NCBI GenBank assembly: GCA_963837005.1
Contig: CAWIMC010000017.1
Location: forward strand, 44,610 to 108,609
DNA length: 64,000 nt
Source of the DNA: CALDTK01 sp963837005
GTDB taxonomy: Bacteria; Bacteroidota; Bacteroidia; Chitinophagales; Saprospiraceae
Direction: 5' to 3'
In this document: one piece after another, positions 43,847-52,016 of the stretch
Layout: the number at the start of each line of letters is the position of its first letter
Numbering within the stretch: position 1 is the first letter of the stretch
Notes under the pieces: model-generated
Databases searched by the model: none
What the model saw: the letters and a program-made list of their open reading frames with translations, nothing else
Told to the model about the DNA's origin: nothing
Translations under genes and position numbers: made by a program

Positions 43847-45378
43847 AGGCTGCTACACTGTCGACAGTTTGGCTCGTTTGGGCGTTGCGCTTGCTGACGG
43901 CGGGGGCGATGCTCGTGGTACTGTTCAACTACTTCGGCAATCGCTCGCTGTGGCTCGACGAGGCAATGCTTGCGCTCAATCTTACGGAGCGTTCGTACGT
44001 AGGTCTGTCGGAGCCGCTGCGCCTCTTACAGGTTGCGCCGATCGGCTTCTTGTGGGCCGAGAAGGCGGCTATTGAGCTGTTTGGCGACTGGGACTGGGCC
44101 TTGCGGCTCGTGCCTTTGCTCGCTTACCTCACGGCCCTGCCGCTTTGCTACGTGCTGGCGCGGCGGATGCTCGTCGGCCGTGCGCGGGCCTGGTTGGCGG
44201 TGGCGGTGTTTGCGAATGCCTACGCGGCCAACTACTATGCCACCGAGGTCAAGCAGTACATGACCGATGGGCTGGTCGCGATCGTGATTTTGCTGAGCTG
44301 CGTAGGTTTTGCCGAAAGGCTCATCCAAGGGACTACCGCGAAGCGCAGCTCACTTGCCGGCCTGGGCTTAGGCCTCCTCGGCGTGGCGTGCATCTGGGTG
44401 TCGAACGTAGCGGTGGTGATGCTCTTCACCACGGGACTCTACATGCTCTACCGCACGTGGCAAGCGTCGCCGCAGGCGTTTCGGATGACGGTGTTCCCGA
44501 TCGTAGTGTGGCTGATGGGCTTCGTGCTCTACTATCAAGCGTTCATCCACGACAACCCGAACAAGCCCGGCATGCTGGACTACTGGGAGCCGTTTGGGGT
44601 CTTTCTGCCCTACAATGTCGCGAGCGTAGCCTTCTGGGAGCAACTCTGGTTTAAGGCGCAGGTGCTCGCCAAACTGCTGTGCCAGTACCGGCGCTTCAGC
44701 TTGCCGCTGTTTGGCTTTGTGGCGCTGGGGGTCTGGGCTTTCGCCAAAACAGACCGACGCGCGCTGTATCTGCTGGTTGCGCCCATTGGCGTGCACCTCG
44801 TGCTCGCCTACCTAAAATTGTATCCCTTCGAGATGCGGATGGTGCTCTACGTGCTGCCCGCGGTGAGCATCCTGTCGGCGGCGGGGCTTTTCGCCGCGTA
44901 CGACTGGGGCCAACGGCGCATCTCGCGCCTGCCAGTGGTCGCCATAGCCGCGGTGCCGCTGCTGCTGTTCGGCCTCAACGTCCGCTCGGCGTCGATCGAA
45001 CTCGAGGAGGTCAAGGATTCGCTCGACTACCTCGATGCGCACGCCGAGGCAGGCGACCGGGTGTACGTCTACTTTCAGACGACGGCGGCGGTGAAGTTCT
45101 ACCTCTTGCGCCACTATCCGGGCTTGGCCCAGCGGGCCACCTTCGTGTACGGTCCGGACGGCAAGGACGACTGGCAGATCTACGAGAACCACCTCCGCGC
45201 ACAGCCCGCCGTCGACTGGATGCTCTTCACCGGGCCGGTCGGACTCCTCGAGGCGGAGGGGTATGGCCTCATGGACTACTTCACGTGCGTGGTGGGGGAG
45301 GAGGGCTTTGGGGTAACGCAAGAGCGGCACTTCGTAGGCTCGTCGGTGTACGAGTTCGAACGCAGCAGACCTTATTGA
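43843..45378 (+). CDS. GT39/PMT-like membrane glycosyltransferase
   Basis: A 511-residue multi-pass membrane protein starting at GTG 43843, which overlaps the upstream stop by 4 bp. About ten hydrophobic helices are visible. The first periplasmic loop has NRSLWLDEAMLALN, the Asp-Glu motif of polyprenyl-phosphate-sugar-dependent transferases (PMT, ArnT, GT39/GT83). A C-terminal soluble region (RVYVYFQTTAAVKFYLLRHY ...) fits the periplasmic domain of these enzymes. It may glycosylate lipid, LPS or proteins. Two dispersed motifs lie inside: 44306-44319 (encodes GFAERL) and 44737-44750 (encodes AFAKT). Confidence 0.82.
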   Translation: MKAATLSTVWLVWALRLLTAGAMLVVLFNYFGNRSLWLDEAMLALNLTERSYVGLSEPLRLLQVAPIGFLWAEKAAIELFGDWDWALRLVPLLAYLTALPLCYVLARRMLVGRARAWLAVAVFANAYAANYYATEVKQYMTDGLVAIVILLSCVGFAERLIQGTTAKRSSLAGLGLGLLGVACIWVSNVAVVMLFTTGLYMLYRTWQASPQAFRMTVFPIVVWLMGFVLYYQAFIHDNPNKPGMLDYWEPFGVFLPYNVASVAFWEQLWFKAQVLAKLLCQYRRFSLPLFGFVALGVWAFAKTDRRALYLLVAPIGVHLVLAYLKLYPFEMRMVLYVLPAVSILSAAGLFAAYDWGQRRISRLPVVAIAAVPLLLFGLNVRSASIELEEVKDSLDYLDAHAEAGDRVYVYFQTTAAVKFYLLRHYPGLAQRATFVYGPDGKDDWQIYENHLRAQPAVDWMLFTGPVGLLEAEGYGLMDYFTCVVGEEGFGVTQERHFVGSSVYEFERSRPY

Positions 45379-45481
45379 TACGAGCTGTTGCTTCACGAGG
45401 ATACTCGGCCGCAGCAACTAGGTCGCCCGTCGATCGAGTGCTCCGTTACCTTGGCGCCTTTCGGCAAAACCTGTTCTCCCC

Positions 45482-46762
45482 ATGCCTGCAGTCTCCGCGA
45501 AATCTTGGGTGCCCGGTGCCGACCAGACCGGCTTCCCCCTGGCGCACCTTCCGCTCGGTGTACGTCGGCGGCCAGACGGGTCGCACGCCGTGGTGGCTCG
45601 GATCGGGGACTACGTAGCCGACCTGCGCGTACTCGCCGAGATCGGACTCTTCGACGACTGCGGAGTGGAGCGAGCGGACTTCGGTTTTGCGGGGCTGAAC
45701 CGCCTCATCGGGCGTGGTAGTGCTACTTGCACCAAGGTGCGCAAACGGGTGCAGGCTTGCCTCGACGAGGCCCCGAGTTATTTCGACTTCCGCGATCGGA
45801 GAGAGATCTTTTTGCTTCCGCTACAACAGGCTGCCCTCGTACTCCCCGTGCAGGTCGGCGACTACACCGACTTCTACTCGAGCCTCGAGCATGCGACCAA
45901 CGTCGGCAAGCTGTTCCGCGATCCCGATAAGGCGCTGCTGCCCAATTGGCGACACCTCCCCGTGGCCTACCACGGCCGCGCGAGTTCGATCGTGCCCTCG
46001 GGGACGCCCGTCCGTCGGCCCACGGGGCAGACGGGCCTCGGCGAGGACGGCGTAGCATGTTTTGGCGAAAGCCGCCAGCTCGACTTCGAACTCGAAATGG
46101 CCTTCGTGGTCGGCACGGGCAATGCCCTCGGGCACCCCGTCGCCATCGACAGCGCCGAAAATCACATCTTCGGACTCGCGCTCTTCAACGACTGGAGCGC
46201 CCGCGACATCCAGCGCTGGGAGTACCAGCCGCTCGGGCCGTTCCTGGGGAAGAGTTTTGCGAGCAGCATGAGCCACTGGGTCACGCCGCTGGCCGCGCTC
46301 GAGCCCTTCCGCCTGCCGGGGCCCACGCAAGAGCCGCCCCCGCTGCCGTACCTCCAAACCTCCGGTGCGCACCATTTCGACATCGACCTCGAGGTCTGGC
46401 TGCAACCCTACCGCGGCCCCGCCCAGCGCCTCACGCGCACCAACACCCGTCACCTCTACTGGAGCATGGCCCAACAGCTGGCGCACCACACGAGCAATGG
46501 CTGTAATCTGCGTCCGGGCGACCTGTGTGCGAGCGGCACCATCAGCGGTCTGACGCCCGACAGCGCCGGTAGCCTCCTCGAGCTAACGCTGGGTGGCCGC
46601 GAGCCGGTACACCTGCACGGCGATCATGAAGTGACGTTCCTAGAGGATGGCGACGAGGTCGTGTTGCGGGCGAGCGCCACGCGCGGGGATCTGTCTATCA
46701 CCCTCGGTGAGGTGAGCGGGCAGATCATCGCCAGCGCACCACAACAGGCCTCTCGCCGCTAG
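45482..46762 (+). CDS. fahA: fumarylacetoacetase
   Basis: A 426-residue hydrolase for the last step of tyrosine/homogentisate degradation (fumarylacetoacetate to fumarate and acetoacetate). The N-terminal SH3-like domain is followed by the FAH fold: VQVGDYTDFYSSLEHATNVG, LPVAYHGRASSIVPSG, LDFELEMAFVVGTGN, IFGLALFNDWSARDIQRWEYQPLGPFLGKSF and GDLCASGTISG are all typical, with Asp/Glu metal ligands and the catalytic His in AYHGR. No hmgA or other tyrosine genes are adjacent. A B-type hairpin motif lies 12 bp before the ATG and an A-type copy within the gene at 46059. Confidence 0.95.
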   Translation: MPAVSAKSWVPGADQTGFPLAHLPLGVRRRPDGSHAVVARIGDYVADLRVLAEIGLFDDCGVERADFGFAGLNRLIGRGSATCTKVRKRVQACLDEAPSYFDFRDRREIFLLPLQQAALVLPVQVGDYTDFYSSLEHATNVGKLFRDPDKALLPNWRHLPVAYHGRASSIVPSGTPVRRPTGQTGLGEDGVACFGESRQLDFELEMAFVVGTGNALGHPVAIDSAENHIFGLALFNDWSARDIQRWEYQPLGPFLGKSFASSMSHWVTPLAALEPFRLPGPTQEPPPLPYLQTSGAHHFDIDLEVWLQPYRGPAQRLTRTNTRHLYWSMAQQLAHHTSNGCNLRPGDLCASGTISGLTPDSAGSLLELTLGGREPVHLHGDHEVTFLEDGDEVVLRASATRGDLSITLGEVSGQIIASAPQQASRR

Positions 46763-46789
46763 GCTGGCGTGCGGTACGTTTGTAGGCTT

Positions 46790-48245
46790 ATGCGGATGAT
46801 TTTACTGGCCTTCGTGATTTGTGCGCTTTCGCAAAACAGCCTGGCGCAGCCCGGGGCCACCACGGCCGATACCTACGCCGAGCAGGTGGCGACGGCTACA
46901 CGGCGCCTCCTCGAGAACGACTTGCTCGAGACGGCCAGCGTGGGCCTCGCCGTCGTCGATGTACAGTCCGGACGCGTCATCGAGAGCTATCGCGGGGCGC
47001 AGAGTGTGGTGCCTGCCAGTGTGCTCAAACTCAGCACGACCGCCACAGCACTCGCCGTACTCGGGAGCGGCTACCGCTTCCAGACCGAACTCTGCTACAC
47101 GGGCCGCATCATCGACGGCGAACTGCGCGGCGACCTCGTCATCGTCGGTGGTGGAGACCCGAGCCTCGGGACGGATCGTCCGGAAGGCTCACTGGGCCTG
47201 GACTCGCTGCTCTTGCGGTGGACCGACGCCCTCGAGCGCGCGGGCATCACGCGCATCACCGGCGGCGTGATCGGGGATGAGTCCATGTTGCCGGGTGCCC
47301 GCCCCCACGACTCCTGGCAGTGGGACGACATCGGCAACTACTACGGGGCCGGGGCCGGGGCGCTGATGATCCACGAGAACTACTACTCGCTGCGGCTACA
47401 GCAAAGTTCGACCTTCGGCAACCGGCCGATCTACCGCGGCGTCGAACCGGCCGGTATCCCTCTCGAGTTGACGGTCGAGGTGACGAGTGCGGGGTCGCGC
47501 TCCGGGGACCAGAGCTACATCTTCGGGGCTCCGGGCAGCTACGACCGCGTGATCCGTGGGACGATTCCTACGGGTAAAGGCATCTTCCGCGTCAAGGGGG
47601 CTTTGCCCGACCCGGCCCTGGCGGCAGCGACCTGGCTAAGACTCGCGCTCGCGGACGGCGGGCATCGAGGTGGTCGGCGAGGCTGCAACGGCGCAGACCC
47701 CGGTAGCGACCATCGGTACGCTCGACACTTACTACTCTCCGACGCTGGGAAAACTGGCCCAGATGACCAACTACAAGAGCATCAACCTCTTCGCGGAGGC
47801 GATCTTCAAGGCCTTGGCCCTGCACTGGGGCACGGGCACCGACGACGATGCCACCGGCGAAAAGCTCGTCGCCTATTGGCAAGATCGCGGGATCACGCCG
47901 GCGGGCTGGGCGCAAGTGGACGGTTCGGGCCTGGCGACCAACAACCTCATTACTCCGGTACAGCTCGCGCAAGTCCTGCGCAAGAGCGTCGGCTTCGGGT
48001 TGCGGGAGACGATCCCGAAGGTGGGCGAGGAGGGCACGGTGCGCTACCTGCTCCGCGGCGACGACCGTGCGGGGAGCCTGCGCGCAAAAAGTGGAACGCT
48101 GAGCCGTGTCCGGGCCATGGCAGGCTTCGCGACCAGACCAGACGGCACGGAACTGGCCTTCGTGGTAATTGCCAATAACTTTACAGAAAAGGGGTCGGAC
48201 ATCCGCAAGGCGATCGGGGAGTGGATGGGGGCACTGGTAGAGTAG
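46790..48245 (+). CDS. dacB: D-alanyl-D-alanine carboxypeptidase/endopeptidase, PBP4 type (one frameshift)
   Basis: A periplasmic class C penicillin-binding protein of about 485 residues. From ATG 46790 (signal ILLAFVICALSQNSLAQ) the first frame carries the SxxK motif in VVPASVLKLSTTATAL and a long insert with GGGDPSLG. At about 47655-47662 a one-base change breaks the frame; it continues as GIEVVGEAATAQTPVATIGT with the SxN motif (NYKSINLFAEAIFKAL) and the KSG box (LRAKSGTLSRVRAMAGF), ending at TAG 48245. All three active-site motifs are intact, so the break is probably an assembly error. A shortened hairpin motif lies in the signal-peptide coding part (46825-46837). Confidence 0.9.
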
Positions 48246-48322
48246 GTCCCCGCCAAAGCCCGCCCATCGACTGCGCTGTGGACTCAGGTGAAGGGCTACG
48301 CCTCTCACTACCTTGCGACGCC

Positions 48323-49072
48323 ATGAACCAGTGCCCTCACCGTCGATCACCCCTGCTGAATACTTCGAGATTGCTCGCTGTGGTACTCGCCGCAATGCTT
48401 ATGCAGGCTTGCGTCACCGAACCGGAGCCCACGGGTCGTACGCCCATCCAAGAGATGCTTTCGAAGGATTCGGCGCGGCGCGCGCTGGCCGGGGACTCGA
48501 CCAACCGCCACATTGGGTTCGACTACGAGAACTACAACCGCGAGACGTGGCAGAAGCCGAGCGCGGTCTTGGATCGCCTCGGTGACCTCACCGGCAAAAC
48601 GGTCGTCGAGGTAGGCTCGGGCAAGGGCTACTTCACGCGCCGCCTCGCCGAGCGGGCCGCGCGCGTACTGGCACTCGACATCGATCCGGGACTTCTCCTC
48701 TCCCTCGACAGCCTCAATGCCGCGGAACTCGACTCGGCGGCCTATAGCCGCATCTCGCCACGCCTGGTCGCTCCCAACGACCCGAACCTCGCCCCCCAGG
48801 AGGCCGATGCGGCAATTATGGTCAACACCTTTATGTACATCCAGGAGGGGGCCACCTACCTCACCGCTTTACGGCGGGGGCTCCGGCCCGGCAGCACGGT
48901 GCTGATCGTAGATTTCAAAACCGAGCAGACGCCCTTCGGCCCGCCGCTCAGTTCGAGGCTCCCGGCCATCAGCGTCGAGGTAGCGCTCCGGGAGGCGGGG
49001 TTTGTAGACCTCCGAACCGACGAAACCCTGTTGGACTATCAGTACTTAGTGTCGGGACGCGCAGAACTTTAA
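48323..49072 (+). CDS. lipoprotein with SAM-methyltransferase fold
   Basis: A 249-residue protein from ATG 48323 with a lipobox (LAAMLMQACVTEP). The mature part is a class I methyltransferase domain: VLDRLGDLTGKTVVEVGSGKGYFTRRLAERA (motif I), RVLALDIDPGLL, ADAAIMVNTFMYIQEGATYLTALRRGLRPGSTVLIVDFK. A SAM-dependent enzyme on the outer side of the inner membrane is puzzling, because SAM is cytoplasmic. Similar exported methyltransferase-fold proteins are annotated in other bacteria; they might bind another ligand. It sits between dacB and the MoxR gene, all on the same strand with short gaps. Confidence 0.85.
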   Translation: MNQCPHRRSPLLNTSRLLAVVLAAMLMQACVTEPEPTGRTPIQEMLSKDSARRALAGDSTNRHIGFDYENYNRETWQKPSAVLDRLGDLTGKTVVEVGSGKGYFTRRLAERAARVLALDIDPGLLLSLDSLNAAELDSAAYSRISPRLVAPNDPNLAPQEADAAIMVNTFMYIQEGATYLTALRRGLRPGSTVLIVDFKTEQTPFGPPLSSRLPAISVEVALREAGFVDLRTDETLLDYQYLVSGRAEL

Positions 49073-49097
49073 CGCAAGCCACGCATCTTCACCCCCT

Positions 49098-50096
49098 ATG
49101 ACACCAAGCGTCGATATCGAGCTCATCAACCAGCGCGTACGGGCCGACTCCGAACTCACCGAGCGCATTTTCACGGCCGCTGAACCGGTCATCGTCGGGC
49201 AGCGGAGGATGATGGAGGCGCTCTTGATCGGGCTGCTCACCCGCGGGCATATCCTCCTGGAAGGTCTGCCGGGACTCGCCAAGACGCTCGCGATCCGTAC
49301 GCTCGCGGCCTGCGTGGACGGGGAGTTCTCGCGGGTGCAGTTCACGCCAGATCTATTGCCGGCCGACATTGTCGGGACGATGATCTACAACCCGGGCGCG
49401 GGCGACTTCTCGGTGCGGAAAGGTCCGGTGTTTGCCAACTTTGTGCTGGCCGACGAGATCAACCGAGCACCAGCCAAGGTGCAGTCGGCCCTGTTGGAAG
49501 CCATGCAGGAACTCCAGGTCACCATCGGCGGCCAGAGCTACACCCTCGAGGAGCCCTTCCTCGTGCTCGCCACCCAGAACCCCGTCGAGCAGGAGGGCAC
49601 CTACCCACTCCCCGAGGCCCAGACCGATCGCTTCATGCTCAAGATCACGGTCGACTACCCGGACCGTGAGTCGGAGCGCGAGATTTTGCGGCGCAACCTC
49701 GCTGGCCAGGCACAGCCACCGCTGTTGCCCGTGGTGACCCTCGAGGACATCCATCAACTCCGGCGCACGGTAGAGCAAGTCTACCTCGACGAGAAGATCG
49801 AGAGCTACATCCTCGATCTCGTGCAGGCGACGCGCAAGCCGAGTGACTTCCGTCTGGCTGAGTTGACGCCGCTCATCCGGTTTGGCGCAAGCCCGCGGGC
49901 CAGCATCAACATCGCGCGTGCCGCCAAGGCGCAGGCCTTCTTGCAACGCCGGGGCTACGTGGTGCCCGACGACGTACGGACGGTGGCCCCGGAGGTCTTG
50001 CGCCACCGACTAGGCCTGAGCTACGAAGCCGAGGCGGAGAGCGTCACGGCAGACGACTTGATCCAAAGAATGGTAGATCGGATAGAAGTGCCGTGA
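49098..50096 (+). CDS. MoxR-family AAA+ ATPase
   Basis: A 332-residue AAA ATPase (AAA_3 + C-terminal lid). Walker A is LEGLPGLAKTLA (about residue 54), Walker B VLADEINRAPAKVQSALLEAMQE, sensor-1 LVLATQNPVEQEGTYPLPEAQTDRF and sensor-2 in GASPRASINIARAAKAQA. MoxR proteins act as chaperones for von Willebrand factor A domain partners and usually sit before a DUF58 gene; here the next gene is a convergent arfB, so the usual partner is missing. Confidence 0.95.
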   Translation: MTPSVDIELINQRVRADSELTERIFTAAEPVIVGQRRMMEALLIGLLTRGHILLEGLPGLAKTLAIRTLAACVDGEFSRVQFTPDLLPADIVGTMIYNPGAGDFSVRKGPVFANFVLADEINRAPAKVQSALLEAMQELQVTIGGQSYTLEEPFLVLATQNPVEQEGTYPLPEAQTDRFMLKITVDYPDRESEREILRRNLAGQAQPPLLPVVTLEDIHQLRRTVEQVYLDEKIESYILDLVQATRKPSDFRLAELTPLIRFGASPRASINIARAAKAQAFLQRRGYVVPDDVRTVAPEVLRHRLGLSYEAEAESVTADDLIQRMVDRIEVP

Positions 50097-50121
50097 AAGG
50101 GCGGCTTTGCCTGGATAGGCT

Positions 50122-50520
50122 TTACCGGATGCGCCCACGCCCCGCTTTGATGTCGCTGCGTTGTCGTTTAGCCTTCAGTCGGCGCTTCTTTGAGCCGAGG
50201 GAGGGTTTGGTCTTGCGACGAGGCTTCTGGACCTTCAGGGCCTCGCGAAGGAGTGCGTAGAAGCGGTCGGTGACGATCTCGCGGTTGCGGGCCTGCGAGC
50301 GAGTGGAGTGGTCGGTAAGGATGAGTTCGCCATCTTGGGTGAGGCGCGTCGAGAGTTTTGCCGAAAGGCGTTTGATTTCGCTTTCGCTAAAACCTGCTGT
50401 GCCAGTGAGGCTCCAGCGTAGTTCGATCTGCGTGGAGGTCTTGTTGACGTGCTGCCCGCCGGGACCTGAGCCGCGGGTAGCCTTATAGAGAAGTTCGGCG
50501 TTCAGATCGGGCAGTGTCAT
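50122..50520 (-). CDS. arfB: alternative ribosome-rescue factor/peptidyl-tRNA hydrolase (ArfB type)
   Basis: A 132-residue protein of the RF-1-like domain family. The catalytic loop GSGPGGQHVNKTSTQIELRW holds GGQ near residues 21-23. The C-terminus is strongly basic (PRRKTKPSLGSKKRRLKAKRQ), as needed to enter the empty mRNA channel of stalled ribosomes. Length and layout match ArfB/YaeJ. Two hairpin motifs, 50355-50368 and 50380-50393, lie in opposite orientation 11 bases apart. Confidence 0.93.
   Translation of the reverse strand: MTLPDLNAELLYKATRGSGPGGQHVNKTSTQIELRWSLTGTAGFSESEIKRLSAKLSTRLTQDGELILTDHSTRSQARNREIVTDRFYALLREALKVQKPRRKTKPSLGSKKRRLKAKRQRSDIKAGRGRIR
50355..50393. repeat. inverted pair of dispersed hairpin motifs inside arfB
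   Basis: GTTTTGCCGAAAGG and GCTTTCGCTAAAAC are separated by 11 bases. The arrangement is tail-to-tail, the reverse of the intergenic pair at 17613-17651, which has the same 11-base spacing. Confidence 0.8.
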
Positions 50521-50679
50521 GGCGGCAGCAAAGGTAGGGGTATGTGCTTAGCTGGACTTTGTCCAAATACAAAGTACTGTATTTCAGTAGTTTAGGCGAA
50601 CTTATAAAGGCCTTATGCGCTTTCTCTCAATACTCAACAACGAACAACTCCTCAACTCAAATCCCCAACATCCACTATT

Positions 50680-50898
50680 ATGGACGCCACCTGCAATCAC
50701 TGTAACCACTGGGCAACCGAAACCAAAGCCGTCGCCGCCCACCCCACGGGCTTCGGCGAGTGCAACGAACTCTCGAACCCGAAGGCCGAAATGCACTACA
50801 TCCTGCCCGTCCTCCAGAATGGCGATCCGCGCAACGTAGAGTTCATCACAGGGGCTGATTTCGGCTGCAATCACTTTCAGCCCGCTGGTAAAGCTTAA
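50680..50898 (+). CDS. small cysteine-rich protein
   Basis: A 72-residue protein from ATG 50680, with four Cys and two Trp/His-type neighbours in the order CNHCNHW, GECNEL, then TGADFGCNHFQPAGKA. The pattern C-x2-C-x-W ... G-x-C ... FGC-x-F is shared by a widespread family of tiny putative zinc- or metal-binding proteins of bacteria and phages; no function is known. A GC-rich third-position bias and a stem-loop just after the stop support it as a real gene. An alternative frame at 50615-50839 overlaps but lacks any recognisable pattern. Confidence 0.72.
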   Translation: MDATCNHCNHWATETKAVAAHPTGFGECNELSNPKAEMHYILPVLQNGDPRNVEFITGADFGCNHFQPAGKA

Positions 50899-50908
50899 AA
50901 AAACTCGA

Positions 50909-50932
50909 CCGTCTGGGAACTATCTCGGACGG
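50909..50932 (+). terminator. stem-loop after the small cysteine-rich gene
   Basis: ACCGTC and GACGGT, with inner pairing GGGA/TCTC around an ACTA loop, form a 10-bp interrupted stem 10 bp after the stop, followed by TTTCGG. It precedes a stronger terminator at 51001. Confidence 0.5.
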
Positions 50933-51000
50933 TTTCGGCTTATAGCAAGCAACATGTAGCGTGGAGGACGTACCAATCGCCTGGCCACCGACTACAACTT

Positions 51001-51037
51001 AGACCTATCGCGAGGCCTCGTGATGGGTCTTTTTTTT
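51001..51037 (+). terminator. strong rho-independent terminator
   Basis: AGACCTATCGCGAG pairs with CTCGTGATGGGTCT (14 bp, two G-T wobbles) around a two-base loop, then eight T's. It lies 100 bp after the cysteine-rich gene and 135 bp before hisH. It could end a short independent RNA or act as an attenuator of hisH; no His-rich leader peptide was seen. Confidence 0.9.
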
Positions 51038-51120
51038 GAGTTGTCAGTTCTCAATTGCTACTTCTCAGCCCCCATCAATCGCGGGCACGAGCGCAAGGCA
51101 AGCAGGGCCTGCGCAGTAGC

Positions 51121-51168
51121 GAACTCAGAACTGAGAACTGAAAACTGAGAACTGTAAACTGTAGAACT
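51121..51168. repeat. short AACTG-type tandem repeat before hisH
   Basis: Degenerate tandem copies of GAACTCA/GAGAACTGA/AAACTGTA (GARAACTGW) run up to 3 bp before the hisH start. Part is inverted relative to CAGTTCTCAATTG at 51045-51057, so a long-range stem could form. No gene lies in it. Confidence 0.75.
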
Positions 51169-51171
51169 ACT

Positions 51172-51759
51172 TTGGACCTCGTCATGATCGACTACGGCGC
51201 GGGCAACGTGCAGAGCGTACAGTATGCCCTGGAGCGCCTCGGGCACCGCGCCGAGATTACCGCTGATCCAACACGCGTGGCTCGCGCCGACAAGGTGATC
51301 TTCCCTGGCGTGGGGGCTGCGAGAGCAAGCATGAACGCTCTGCGCGAGCGCGGCCTCGACACCGCTATCCCACAACTTCAGCAACCTGTGCTGGGGATCT
51401 GCGTCGGCATGCAGGTGATGGGCACACACTCCGAAGAGGAGGACACGCCTTGCCTCGGAATCGTGCCGGGAGTCGTGCGAAAATTCATACCAGACGCAGG
51501 ACATAAGGTGCCGCAGATGGGGTGGAACACGCTTCGCACAACTACGGATTGGCTGGCTGGCCTGGCACCCGAGACCTACGTCTACTACGTGCACAGCTAC
51601 GCGATGGAGGTCGGGGCCTGGACGGTCGCGACGACCGAATACACAGTCCCTTTCTCTGCGGCCCTGCGGCACAAAAACTTCTACGGAACACAGTTCCACG
51701 TCGAGAAGAGCAGTCGGGTGGGGGGGCAGATCCTGAAGGCCTTTTTGGGTCTCCCTTAG
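51172..51759 (+). CDS. hisH: imidazole glycerol phosphate synthase glutaminase subunit
   Basis: A 195-residue class I glutamine amidotransferase that supplies ammonia to HisF in histidine synthesis. The start is TTG at 51172 (MDLVMIDYGAGNVQSV), needed for the first beta strand; the next ATG would remove it. The nucleophile Cys is in VLGICVGMQVMG near residue 80; the His and Glu of the triad are in YGTQFHVEKS near the end. Other his genes are absent from the window, so it is separated from a his operon. Confidence 0.93.
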   Translation: MDLVMIDYGAGNVQSVQYALERLGHRAEITADPTRVARADKVIFPGVGAARASMNALRERGLDTAIPQLQQPVLGICVGMQVMGTHSEEEDTPCLGIVPGVVRKFIPDAGHKVPQMGWNTLRTTTDWLAGLAPETYVYYVHSYAMEVGAWTVATTEYTVPFSAALRHKNFYGTQFHVEKSSRVGGQILKAFLGLP

Positions 51760-52016
51760 CTGGCACGACGCGGAATCACAGCGAGGGCGCGGCGAGACGA
51801 TGCGCACTGGCCCGAGACGTTACGATCACGGGCCTGCAGGCTTGCGATAGGCGGCAATACCACTCGACCACCTTTCAGCCTCCAAGCCTGCGATTGACCG
51901 TGTCGTCGAGGTGGGGTTTAGGGTGAGTGGCATTCTCGACGGGCAGGTGCTTACCTTGCTCGATGAGTAGATCCGACGCTGCCGCTTTCGATCTGCCCAT
52001 CCATCAATCCTCTCCC

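Noticed and set aside
51001..51171. Histidine attenuator leader
   Set aside because: No short frame with consecutive His codons was found before the terminator.
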